The notes under the pieces were generated by a model. That model saw nothing but the letters and a program-made list of their open reading frames with translations. It had not been told where the DNA came from and ran no database searches. Below are positions 17,122 through 24,547 of a stretch of 64,000 bases of DNA, piece after piece. The translations under genes and the position numbers were made by a program. The stretch comes from Verrucomicrobiota bacterium (GTDB lineage Bacteria > Verrucomicrobiota > Verrucomicrobiia > Opitutales > Opitutaceae): the NCBI GenBank assembly GCA_028293545.1, contig JAQGOP010000038.1, positions 58,512 to 122,511 of the forward strand. The letters run 5' to 3'. Position 1 is the stretch's first letter; each line of letters opens with the position of its first letter.

Positions 17122-17437
17122 GCCCGCCGCCGTTTTCACGCGTCTCACGCGCCTGCCCGCGCAGGGCCTGCTCGGCTTGATCTGGGTCTACCAACATACC
17201 GTGTCGCCGGTGCTGCCCGCGATCTTCGGCGCGTCCTGCGGCTGCCGTTTTTCGCCGACCTGCTCGCACTACGCCGCCGGCGCCATCCGCACCCACGGCG
17301 TGGTCATGGGGCTCGTTCTGGCCATCTGGCGGCTCGTAAAATGCACCCCGCTCCACCCCGGCGGCTTCGATCCGGTTCCGCCCCGCGGCAAATTTTCCTG
17401 CGTCAATGTCTCCAAGGCCACTCCGGCCCAAGGTTGA
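17114..17437 (+). CDS. yidD: Membrane protein insertion efficiency factor YidD
   Basis: A 107-residue member of the YidD family with an amphipathic N-terminal region (LLGLIWVYQHTVSPVLPA), the cysteine-containing core SCGCRFSPTCSHYAAGAI and the end HPGGFDPVP. It is a membrane-associated helper of YidC-dependent membrane protein insertion. The ATG at 17114 overlaps the rnpA stop, and yidC follows after 27 bp, so the three are very likely translated from one message. Confidence 0.95.
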   Translation: MSEPAAVFTRLTRLPAQGLLGLIWVYQHTVSPVLPAIFGASCGCRFSPTCSHYAAGAIRTHGVVMGLVLAIWRLVKCTPLHPGGFDPVPPRGKFSCVNVSKATPAQG

Positions 17438-17464
17438 TCGCCGGTCCTCCTCCCTTCGTTTTTC

Positions 17465-19273
17465 ATGGATAAAAAGAACACAACCATCGGCGTCCTTCTG
17501 ATCATCGCCGCGTTCGCCGCTTATTTTCTGGGTCAAAAATACTCGCCCGCACCGGCGCCCGTCCCGCTGAGCTCCTCGAGCGCGCAGTTCGGCGGACCTT
17601 CCGGCGCCACCTCGCCCAATCCCCTCAGCCCCGCCGCGGCCGCCCAAAACGCCGCGGTCCTCGCCCTCGCGAAGGAATCCGGCCAGGCCGCCGTTACCAC
17701 GCTTGAAAACGAGTTTCTCGCCGTTCACTTCACGAATTTCGGCGGCGCGATCCGCGACATCGCGCTTCGCAAGTTCCCCGCGCAGCTGAACCGCCCGGAG
17801 CCGTACGTCTTCAACGCCCTGCATTCCGACCCGATGCTCGGGTTCGTCGATTATCCCGGCCTCGATCGGAATACGCCGTTCGAACTCGTCTCGCAGACCG
17901 CCACCGAGGTCGTTTACCGCGCCGTCCTCGCGCAGCAGATCGAAGTCACCCGCCGCTACACCCTGGTCGCCCAACCCGACCACCAGCACGATCCGTATCA
18001 ATTGCGCCACGAGATCACGCTGCGGAATCTCACCGACAAAACCGTGCCCATCGCCCGCGCCTCGCTCAGCCTTGGCACGGTGGCCCCGGTCAGCGACACG
18101 GTCTACGGCCAGAAACTTTCCACGGGCTACTCGACCGCCGACAGCCAGAAATTCAACCATCGCAGCGACCTCGAAGGCGGCAACGAGGCCAAACCCGCGA
18201 TCCTCAGCGGCGGGCCCATCACCTGGGCTTCGATCGACAACCAGTTCTTCGCCGCGATCCTGACCCCCGATGTGCCCGCGGGAGGCTTGGTCACGACCCG
18301 TGTCAAACTTCGCCCGGATGCTCCCGCTGAACAGCACGACGCCTACGGCCTGACCGGGTCCGTCCAATTCGATTTCCGGCCGCTCGCCGCCAGCGCGAGC
18401 ACGACGGCCGGCATGTCGCTGTACGTCGGCCCGAAGGAATACCGGCGGTTGTCGAACTCCGATGTGTTCAAAGCCGACCAGGACAAGGTCATGCAGTTCG
18501 GCTTTTTCAAATACTTCAGCCAGATCCTGCTCACGCTCATGACCTGGGTCCACAAGGGCGTCCCGAACTGGGGTGTCGCGATCATCCTCACGACGCTGAT
18601 CCTGAAAATCGTCTTCGTGCCCTTCACCGTCGCGGCCTCCCGCTCGGCGAAACGCATGCAGAAAATCCAGCCCGAGATGCAGGCCGTCCGGGAGAAGTTC
18701 AAGGACAACCCGCAGAAGATGCAGGCGGCGACGATGGAGCTCTTCAAGAAGCACAAGGTAAACCCGCTGGGCGGCTGCATCCCGATCCTGATCACGATGC
18801 CGTTCTTCTTCGGCTTCTACCAGATGCTGCAGAGCGCCGCGGAACTCCGCTTCGAGCCCTTCCTCTGGGCGGCCGATCTCGCCGCCCCGGACACCATCTA
18901 CACGTTTGGCTTGGTGACGCTGCCGCTGCTCGGGCCCACCCACCTCAACGTGAACATCATGCCGCTCCTGATGGGCGCGACCATGATCTTCCAGATGCGG
19001 CTCACGCCCCAGCCTTCCGTCGACAACGCGCAGGCGAAGATGCTGAAGTTCATGCCGTATATCTTCATCCTGTTCTGCTACGGTTTCTCCTGCGCCCTCG
19101 CGCTGTACTCCACGATCAACGGCCTCTTCACGATCGCGCAGCAGCTCATCATCAATCGCATGAAGGATGAAGGCGACGTCGCTTCCCCCGGTGGCATCGC
19201 CGCCGAAAACGCCGCCGCCATCGCCGGCAAGCCGATGAAAAACGTCACGCCGAAAAAAGGCGGGAAGCGATAG
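17465..19273 (+). CDS. yidC: Membrane protein insertase YidC
   Basis: A 602-residue insertase. It starts with a transmembrane helix (NTTIGVLLIIAAFAAYFLG), has a large periplasmic beta domain (about 80-350, as in Gram-negative YidC), then the conserved five-helix Oxa1 core from about 355, with WGVAIILTTLILKIVFVPFT, the cytoplasmic hairpin KRMQKIQPEMQAVREKFKDN and GGCIPILITMPFFFGFYQML. It inserts proteins into the inner membrane alone or with SecYEG. The C-terminus is Lys-rich, as in ribosome-contacting tails. Trailing trmE or jag genes, common elsewhere, are absent; yebC follows instead. Confidence 0.96.
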   Translation: MDKKNTTIGVLLIIAAFAAYFLGQKYSPAPAPVPLSSSSAQFGGPSGATSPNPLSPAAAAQNAAVLALAKESGQAAVTTLENEFLAVHFTNFGGAIRDIALRKFPAQLNRPEPYVFNALHSDPMLGFVDYPGLDRNTPFELVSQTATEVVYRAVLAQQIEVTRRYTLVAQPDHQHDPYQLRHEITLRNLTDKTVPIARASLSLGTVAPVSDTVYGQKLSTGYSTADSQKFNHRSDLEGGNEAKPAILSGGPITWASIDNQFFAAILTPDVPAGGLVTTRVKLRPDAPAEQHDAYGLTGSVQFDFRPLAASASTTAGMSLYVGPKEYRRLSNSDVFKADQDKVMQFGFFKYFSQILLTLMTWVHKGVPNWGVAIILTTLILKIVFVPFTVAASRSAKRMQKIQPEMQAVREKFKDNPQKMQAATMELFKKHKVNPLGGCIPILITMPFFFGFYQMLQSAAELRFEPFLWAADLAAPDTIYTFGLVTLPLLGPTHLNVNIMPLLMGATMIFQMRLTPQPSVDNAQAKMLKFMPYIFILFCYGFSCALALYSTINGLFTIAQQLIINRMKDEGDVASPGGIAAENAAAIAGKPMKNVTPKKGGKR

Positions 19274-19350
19274 GCGGAAGGCGGAATGCTTCAAGCGGGA
19301 CTCACCGCGCCCATCGCCTTCGGCCTTTCGGCCCTTCAGTCTTTCCCTCC

Positions 19351-20103
19351 ATGGCTGGCCATAACAAGTGGTCCAAGGTTAAACGCGCGAAAGCGGTCAC
19401 CGACTCGCGCAAGGGCAAGGTCTTTTCCCGCCTCTCGCGCGATATTACCCTCTCCGCCAAATCCGGCGGCGGGGATCCCGATGGCAACGCCCGCCTGCGC
19501 ACGCTGCTGCTCAAGGCGCGCGACGCCAACATGCCGGTCGAAAACGTCGAGCGCGCGATCAAGAAGGGCACCGGCGAACTGCCCGGCGTCGTCTTCGAGG
19601 AAATCACTTACGAGGGCTACGGGCCCGGCGGCGTGGCGTTCGTGGTCAAGGTCACCACGGACAACAAAACCCGCGCCGCGCAGGACGTGCGCTCCGTCTT
19701 CGCCCGCCATGGCGGCAACCTCGCCAGCAGCGGCGCCGTGGCGTTCCAGTTTCTCCATGCCGGGCAGTTCCTGCTCGCCCGGGAAAAGACCACCGAGGAC
19801 GCGCTGATGGAAATCGCCCTCGAAGCCGGGGCCGACGATGTCGTCGCCAGCGAACATGGCTACGAAGTGCGGTGCAATCTCCACGCCTTCGACAAGGTTT
19901 CGCACGCTCTCGAACAAAAAGGCCTCAAGCCCGACAGCGCCGAAATCGCCTACATCCCCACGACCACGGTGCCGGTCACCGACGTCGGCGTCGCGAAAAC
20001 GCTCCTCAAGCTGCACGACGCCCTCGAGGAGCTCGACGACGTCCAAGCCGTTTATTCCAACGAGGAAATGGACGAAGCCATCAGCACCGCCGCGCATGAG
20101 TAG
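19351..20103 (+). CDS. yebC: YebC/PmpR-family regulatory or translation factor
   Basis: A 250-residue YebC-family protein beginning MAGHNKWSKVKRAKAVTDSR, with the family features LRTLLLKARDANMPVENVER, ITYEGYGPGGVAF, TDNKTRAAQDVRSVFARHGG and a C-terminal ferredoxin-like domain. Family members were described as DNA-binding regulators, and more recently some as ribosome-associated factors that help translation of proline-rich stretches. The stop codon TAG (20101-20103) is part of a REP element whose GTAG head begins at the base before it, so the end of the reading frame is set by the repeat. Confidence 0.95.
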   Translation: MAGHNKWSKVKRAKAVTDSRKGKVFSRLSRDITLSAKSGGGDPDGNARLRTLLLKARDANMPVENVERAIKKGTGELPGVVFEEITYEGYGPGGVAFVVKVTTDNKTRAAQDVRSVFARHGGNLASSGAVAFQFLHAGQFLLAREKTTEDALMEIALEAGADDVVASEHGYEVRCNLHAFDKVSHALEQKGLKPDSAEIAYIPTTTVPVTDVGVAKTLLKLHDALEELDDVQAVYSNEEMDEAISTAAHE

Positions 20104-20229
20104 CGCAGGCGGCCCGCCTGCTCGGGGCTGAAAGTTGAAAGCTCCGATCAATCATCGGCAGCTGGTCGTTCCTTCAACTTTCAACCGCTCCCGTTCAACT
20201 TTTCGAAGCAGGCGGGCCGCCTGCGCCAC
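20100..20229. repeat. Paired GTAG-headed REP elements (BIME-like), copy 1
   Basis: The left REP (20100-20121) starts GTAGCGCAGG and forms the palindrome GCAGGCGGCCCGCCTGC; the inverted right REP (20208-20229) ends GCAGGCGGGCCGCCTGC followed by GCCAC. Between them lie inner arms with AAAGTTGAAAG and CTTCAACTTTCAAC. The left head supplies the stop codon of yebC. Two REPs facing each other around a spacer is the usual layout of a BIME. The close copy at 23981-24149 has the same outer arms with a different spacer. Confidence 0.85.
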
Positions 20230-20240
20230 CCTTCCCCACT

Positions 20241-20253
20241 TGTCATAATGACA
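20241..20253. promoter_or_regulatory. Perfect palindrome upstream of metX
   Basis: TGTCATAATGACA is a perfect 13-bp palindrome (6-bp arms around a single A), 50 bp before the metX start. It contains CATAAT, which could serve as a -10 box, so a dimeric regulator bound here would block transcription. It does not match MetJ or MetR consensus sites. No SAM riboswitch fold was recognised in the leader. Confidence 0.35.
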
Positions 20254-20303
20254 TCCGTGACTCTTGTCTCACCGCGGCCAGCAGCAATCGTCGTCCCACT
20301 CGT

Positions 20304-21488
20304 ATGACTGACCCCGAGGAAAACGAGCCGGTGTCCCGTTTGAACGCCGCCGGCGAAGTCGGTCTCGTCACACCACGCGACTATGTCTGTTCGCGTCCGT
20401 TCACTTTCAAGAGCGGCCAGGTCCTTCCCGGCTTCACGCTGCGGTACGAAACGTACGGCGAACTCAACACCACGCGCGACAACGCCATCCTGATCTGCCA
20501 CGCGCTGAGCGGCGACCACCACTGCGCCGGCGTGCATTCCGCGGAGGACCGCAAGCCGGGTTGGTGGGACAACCTCATCGGGCCCGGCAAGGCGGTCGAC
20601 ACCAACCGTTTCTTCGTCGTCTGTGCCAACGTGCTCGGCGGCTGCGTCGGCTCGAGCGGACCCTCCTCCAACAATCCTGAAACGGGCCGGCCGTACGGCA
20701 TCAGCTTTCCTTTCGTCACCATCCTCGACATGGTTCGCGCGCAGAAGCTGCTGCTCGACCACCTCGGTGTCACGATGCTGCACGGCGTCATCGGCGGCTC
20801 GATGGGCGGCATGCAGGCGCTGTTGTTCGCGATCGAATTCCCGGGCTTCGTCCGCCGCGTGCTCGCCATGGCCACGACGTCGCGCGAGAGCGCGCAGGCG
20901 ATCGCGTTCAACGAAGTCGGGCGGCAGGCCATCATGCAGGACCCGGATTGGAAACAGGGCGAATACTCCAAGGGCGGCGGGCCCCGCGTCGGCCTCGCGA
21001 TCGCGCGCATGATGGCGCATATCACGTATGTGTCCGACGCGTCCATGGACCGTAAATTCGGCCGTCGCCGCAAAACCTCCGCCAACGGCGAAACGTACAC
21101 CTTCGACGTCCAGTTCGAGGTCGAGAGCTACCTGCGTCACCAAGGCCAGTCGTTCATCAATCGTTTCGACGCGAACTCCTATCTCTACATCACGCGCGCG
21201 CTCGACCAGTTCGACCTGGCCCATGCCTACGGCTCCCTCGAAACGGCGTTCGCCCCCGTGCAGGCCGAGACGCTGGTCGTCGGCTTCACGAGCGATTGGC
21301 TGTTCCCGCCGGAGCAGAACCGCCAGATCGCCCTCGCGCTTCTGCGCGCCGGCAAACGCGCGAGCTATGCCGAGCTCTCGACCGATCTCGGCCACGATTC
21401 CTTCCTGCTCGAGTCCGAAGAACTCTACGCGCTGATTCGCGGATTCCTCGAACGCAGCCAGTCCAACGCCGTGGATTTTTCCATCTGA
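20304..21488 (+). CDS. metX: Homoserine O-acyltransferase MetX
   Basis: A 394-residue alpha/beta hydrolase-fold acyltransferase. The catalytic triad is visible: Ser166 in GVIGGSMGGMQAL, Asp331 in GFTSDWLFPP and His364 in DLGHDSFLL. Other family marks are YETYGELN, CHALSGDHH and VLGGCVGSSGPSSNNP. It activates homoserine with an acyl-CoA in the first committed step of methionine synthesis. MetX proteins are usually acetyltransferases, but some use succinyl-CoA, and the sequence alone does not settle this. metW follows on the same strand, an association seen in proteobacteria. Confidence 0.94.
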   Translation: MTDPEENEPVSRLNAAGEVGLVTPRDYVCSRPFTFKSGQVLPGFTLRYETYGELNTTRDNAILICHALSGDHHCAGVHSAEDRKPGWWDNLIGPGKAVDTNRFFVVCANVLGGCVGSSGPSSNNPETGRPYGISFPFVTILDMVRAQKLLLDHLGVTMLHGVIGGSMGGMQALLFAIEFPGFVRRVLAMATTSRESAQAIAFNEVGRQAIMQDPDWKQGEYSKGGGPRVGLAIARMMAHITYVSDASMDRKFGRRRKTSANGETYTFDVQFEVESYLRHQGQSFINRFDANSYLYITRALDQFDLAHAYGSLETAFAPVQAETLVVGFTSDWLFPPEQNRQIALALLRAGKRASYAELSTDLGHDSFLLESEELYALIRGFLERSQSNAVDFSI

Positions 21489-21615
21489 GTTTTTAACCGC
21501 GCATGGACCAGAACTCCCCCAAATCCCGTGGCTCCGAGCGCCCGCCCAGGGCCTCCTCCGAGGTTTTCGAACTCCCATCCCGGAACTGCGAACGGCGACG
21601 GTTTCCCCTTCCATC

Positions 21616-22221
21616 ATGACCGCACTCGTCGAAAAACGCACTGTGGACATGCAGATCATCGGGGAATGGGTTGCCCCGGGCTCGCGCGTGCTTGACCTCG
21701 GCTGCGGCCGCGGCGCGCTGCTCGACTATCTGGTGCAAAGCAAGGAAGTCGCCGCGCTCGGCGTCGACATGGATTTTGCCCGCATCACCGCCTGCGTCGC
21801 GCGCGGGCTTTCGGTTTATCAGGGAGACATGACGACGTTCATGCGGCAGTTTCCCGACCGCCATTTCGATCGCGTGATCTGCTCGCGCACCGTCCAGGAA
21901 CTCGGCGATCCCACCGGCGTCATCCTCGAGGCCCTGCGCGTCGGGCGGTCCGTGACCGTTGGCTTCGTGAACCATGGCTTCTGGAAAAATCGCGTCGATG
22001 CGCTGGTCCGCGGCCGCAAGGTCCGCAACGAAGTCTACACGACCGAGTGGTATCAGAGTCGCCCCGCGAATCCGCTCACGATCGCCGACTTCGAACATTT
22101 TTGCGCCGCCACCGGCATCACCGTGACCCGCCGCGCCCACCTTCTCGGAGACTGGCGAACCCCGTGTCGCGCGCTCCCCAATCTATTCGCCGGTTACGCG
22201 CTGTACGATCTGGCGAAGTAG
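21616..22221 (+). CDS. metW: Methionine biosynthesis protein MetW
   Basis: A 201-residue class I methyltransferase-fold protein with the SAM-binding motif RVLDLGCGRGALLDYLV (about 24-40), DRVICSRTVQELGDP and the MetW-specific GFVNHGFWKNRV and TEWYQSRPANPLTIADF. MetW is thought to act with MetX in making the acyl-homoserine intermediate; the exact reaction is not settled. A 38-codon frame from ATG 21503 ends in a TGA overlapping the metW ATG (ATGA), so translation may be coupled. The stop TAG is followed by GCGC and a GC-rich inverted repeat, the same GTAGCGC head seen in the REP elements. Confidence 0.93.
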   Translation: MTALVEKRTVDMQIIGEWVAPGSRVLDLGCGRGALLDYLVQSKEVAALGVDMDFARITACVARGLSVYQGDMTTFMRQFPDRHFDRVICSRTVQELGDPTGVILEALRVGRSVTVGFVNHGFWKNRVDALVRGRKVRNEVYTTEWYQSRPANPLTIADFEHFCAATGITVTRRAHLLGDWRTPCRALPNLFAGYALYDLAK

Positions 22222-22342
22222 CGCGAAACGCGGCGCCAGCCGCGGGTGGAGCGTGTTGTCCCTAACGCGCTGAGCGACCCAGACCGCATTTAAAGATAGT
22301 CGGAGCCAAACAGCACGTTAGAGACAACGCGCTCCACCCGCG
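22218..22342. repeat. Long inverted repeat, GGGTGGAGCGCGTTGTC type, GTAG head
   Basis: The arms at 22241-22272 and 22311-22342 are reverse complements over 32 bp with three mismatches (core GGTGGAGCG then TTGTC then CTAACG). The segment starts at 22218 with GTAGCGC, and the TAG is the stop of metW. Related single arms are at 9235-9262 and 38949-38974. Non-coding; it can form a very stable hairpin. Confidence 0.8.
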
Positions 22343-22444
22343 CCGAGCCAACCGTTTCATTCGCGCTTGGAGCTGAGCGTGCAACGCGCCATTTGGTCCT
22401 TCCGGCCTATTGAATAAATCAGTTCCAACCCGCATGCTCACCGC

Positions 22445-23977
22445 ATGAGCAGCCTCGAGGATTACTTCGCGCCGTACCGCGCCAACATCATCGGCATCGG
22501 CCAAGACTTCGAGTCGGCGTTCGGGCGGCAGCGCATCGTGTACGCGGATTGGACCGCCAGCGGCCGCATGTTCGGACCGATCGAGAAAATGATGAGCGAG
22601 GAAATCGCCCCGTTCATCGGCAACACGCACACCGAGACCTCCGTCACCGGCACCACCATGACGCGCGCCTATCATGAGGCGCTGCACATCATCAAGGACC
22701 ACGTCCGCGCGAACGCCGACGACGCCATCATCTGCTACGGCTCCGGCATGACCAGCGTGGTGAACAAATTCCAGCGGATCCTCGGCCTGCGCCTCCACGA
22801 AAAATACCAGGGCCAGGTCACGCTGCCCGAGGCTGAACGACCGATCGTTTTTGTGACACACATGGAGCATCACTCCAACCAGACGTCGTGGATCGAAAGC
22901 GTGGCCGAAGTCCGCGTGATCGACCCCACCTCCGATGGCTTCGTCGATTTGGGCCACCTGGCCGCGCTGCTCGATGAATATCGCGGCCGAAAAGTGAAAA
23001 TCGCCGCGGTCACGAGCTGCTCGAACGTCACCGGGATTCTCACGCCCTACCACGAGATCGCGAGCATGATGCACCGGGCCCAGGGCCTCTGCTTCGTGGA
23101 TTTTGCGGCGAGCGCGCCCTACATCACGATCGACATGCATCCCGAGGGCCGGCCCGACGAGCGGCTCGATGCGATTTATTTTTCGCCGCACAAATTTCTC
23201 GGCGGGCCCGGCTCAAGTGGCGTCCTGGTTTTCAACAAGGCCCTTTATTCCAACCGCGTGCCCGACAATCCCGGCGGCGGCACCGTGGACTGGACGAATC
23301 CGTGGGGCGGCCACAAATATTTCGACGACGTCGAAACCCGCGAAGACGGGGGCACTCCCGGTTTTACCCAGGCAATCCGCATCGCGCTGTGCATCCGCCT
23401 CAAGGAGTCGATGGGCGTCGAAAACATCCGGATGCGTGAAGACGAACTGCTCGAGCTCGTCTGGGATCGACTCGAGGCCGTCCCGGGCCTGCACATCCTC
23501 GCGAGCCAGCACCGGGAGCGGCTCGGGATCATTTCTTTCTACATCGAGGACCTGCACTACAACCTCGCGGTGCGGCTGCTCAACGATCGTTACGGGATCC
23601 AAACTCGCGGCGGCTGCTCCTGCGCCGGCACCTACGGCCATCTTTTGCTCAACGTCACGCCCGAGCATTCCCGCTCGATCACCGACCTCATCGACCGCGG
23701 GGACAAGACGGAGAAGCCCGGCTGGGTTCGGCTGTCGGTGCATCCGACCACCACGGACGAGGAAGCGGAGCGCATCGTCGAAGCGATCACAGCCCTGGCG
23801 TCGAACCATCGGGAGTGGGCGAAGGATTACACCTACAGCCCGAAGACCAACGAGTTCACCCACCGGATCGAAACCGGGGGCATCGGCCGGCGCGTCCACG
23901 AGTGGTTCGACGAATTCGGCAGGACCGCCGTGGTGTCCACCGCCTACGAACCCATGGGCCTGGGCTACGAGATCTGA
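22445..23977 (+). CDS. Class V PLP-dependent aminotransferase / cysteine desulfurase-like enzyme
   Basis: A 510-residue fold-type I PLP enzyme. The Schiff-base lysine is Lys250 in YFSPHKFLGGPGSSG. The N-terminal IVYADWTASGRMFGPIE and GNTHTETSVTGTTMTRAYHEA resemble the SufS/NifS/CsdA group, and a catalytic-type cysteine is present: Cys391 with Cys393 in RGGCSCAGTYGH. This suggests cysteine desulfurase or selenocysteine lyase-like chemistry, releasing sulfur from a thiol amino acid. It is longer than SufS (about 405 residues), mostly through a C-terminal region of about 80 residues (SPKTNEFTHRIETGGIGRR). Its position after metX-metW fits a role in sulfur amino acid metabolism, which is inference. 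Confidence 0.8.
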   Translation: MSSLEDYFAPYRANIIGIGQDFESAFGRQRIVYADWTASGRMFGPIEKMMSEEIAPFIGNTHTETSVTGTTMTRAYHEALHIIKDHVRANADDAIICYGSGMTSVVNKFQRILGLRLHEKYQGQVTLPEAERPIVFVTHMEHHSNQTSWIESVAEVRVIDPTSDGFVDLGHLAALLDEYRGRKVKIAAVTSCSNVTGILTPYHEIASMMHRAQGLCFVDFAASAPYITIDMHPEGRPDERLDAIYFSPHKFLGGPGSSGVLVFNKALYSNRVPDNPGGGTVDWTNPWGGHKYFDDVETREDGGTPGFTQAIRIALCIRLKESMGVENIRMREDELLELVWDRLEAVPGLHILASQHRERLGIISFYIEDLHYNLAVRLLNDRYGIQTRGGCSCAGTYGHLLLNVTPEHSRSITDLIDRGDKTEKPGWVRLSVHPTTTDEEAERIVEAITALASNHREWAKDYTYSPKTNEFTHRIETGGIGRRVHEWFDEFGRTAVVSTAYEPMGLGYEI

Positions 23978-23980
23978 AAA

Positions 23981-24149
23981 GTAGCGCAGGCGGCCCGCCT
24001 GCTCCGGCTGACGTAGGGCAATCAGGTTGAAAGCAGAAAGTTGAAAACCGAAGGACCCGGCCAACGAGCGGCAGTCCGTCGTCCTTTCAACTTTCCCCAT
24101 TCAACTGACTCCCTGACATGAGTCGAAGCAGGCGGGCCGCCTGCGCTAC
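23981..24149. repeat. Paired GTAG-headed REP elements (BIME-like), copy 2
   Basis: The left REP (23981-24002) starts GTAGCGCAGG and the right REP (24128-24149), read on the minus strand, starts the same way; each has the palindrome GCAGGCGGCCCGCCTGC. Inner arms carry AGGTTGAAAG, AGAAAGTTGAAAA, CCTTTCAACTTT and ATTCAACTGA. The left head begins 3 bases after the stop of the upstream gene. The right head provides the TAG stop (24148-24146, minus strand) of the ArsR gene. Confidence 0.85.
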
Positions 24150-24475
24150 GCGAACGCCCCGGCCTGCCGCGCCAGTTGCTTTTCCAGGCTGCCGCAGACC
24201 ATCTCGCACAGCTTGAAAATCGAGGGATCGCTGATCGCGTAGAAAACCTGCAGCCCTTCCTTCCTCCGTCCCACCATGTGCGCCTGCGCCAAGGTCTGAA
24301 GGTGACGCGAGACATTCGCCTGCGTGCCTTCCGTCAGGTCGACGAGCTCGTTCACGCTCTTCTCGCCGTCAAACATCGCCTGCAGCAGGCGCAGCCGCAT
24401 CGGTTCCGACAACACGGCGAACCGCCGCGCGATCTGCGCCAGCGCTTCGTCAGAAAGGGAGCGGGGATTCTTCAT
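24146..24475 (-). CDS. ArsR-family transcriptional repressor
   Basis: A 109-residue winged helix-turn-helix regulator of the ArsR/SmtB family: AQIARRFAVLSEPMRLRLLQAMFDG then TEGTQANVSRHLQTLAQAHMVGRRKEG as recognition helix and wing. There is no obvious alpha3 metal-binding CxC pair, so the signal may not be a classic metalloid. It is divergent from the RND efflux genes, with a palindromic operator between, so it very likely represses the pump. Its last codon is a TAG belonging to the neighbouring REP element. Confidence 0.9.
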   Translation of the reverse strand: MKNPRSLSDEALAQIARRFAVLSEPMRLRLLQAMFDGEKSVNELVDLTEGTQANVSRHLQTLAQAHMVGRRKEGLQVFYAISDPSIFKLCEMVCGSLEKQLARQAGAFA

Positions 24476-24491
24476 CGGGGGAAATCACGGC

Positions 24492-24529
24492 TTGACCGTA
24501 CTATTACTATATGAGTATATGCTCATATA
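24492..24529 (+). promoter_or_regulatory. Promoter and ArsR operator of the RND efflux operon
   Basis: A perfect inverted repeat with 8-bp arms, TATATGAG and CTCATATA, separated by TATATG, occupies 24508-24529. A -35-like TTGACC at 24492-24497 and a -10-like TATATG at 24516-24521 (18-bp spacing) place the operator over the promoter. It lies in the 72-bp gap between the divergent arsR and efflux genes, so one dimer could control both directions. Confidence 0.75.
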
Positions 24530-24547
24530 AAGCAAGCCGTGATCGCG

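Noticed and set aside
17078..19294. A 738-codon minus-strand frame opposite yidC
   Set aside because: Antisense shadow of yidC caused by high GC at third positions; composition is unlike real proteins.
20100..24149. A CRISPR array or tandem repeat cluster formed by the REP units
   Set aside because: Units are inverted pairs at scattered intergenic positions, with no regular spacing, no spacers of constant length and no cas genes.
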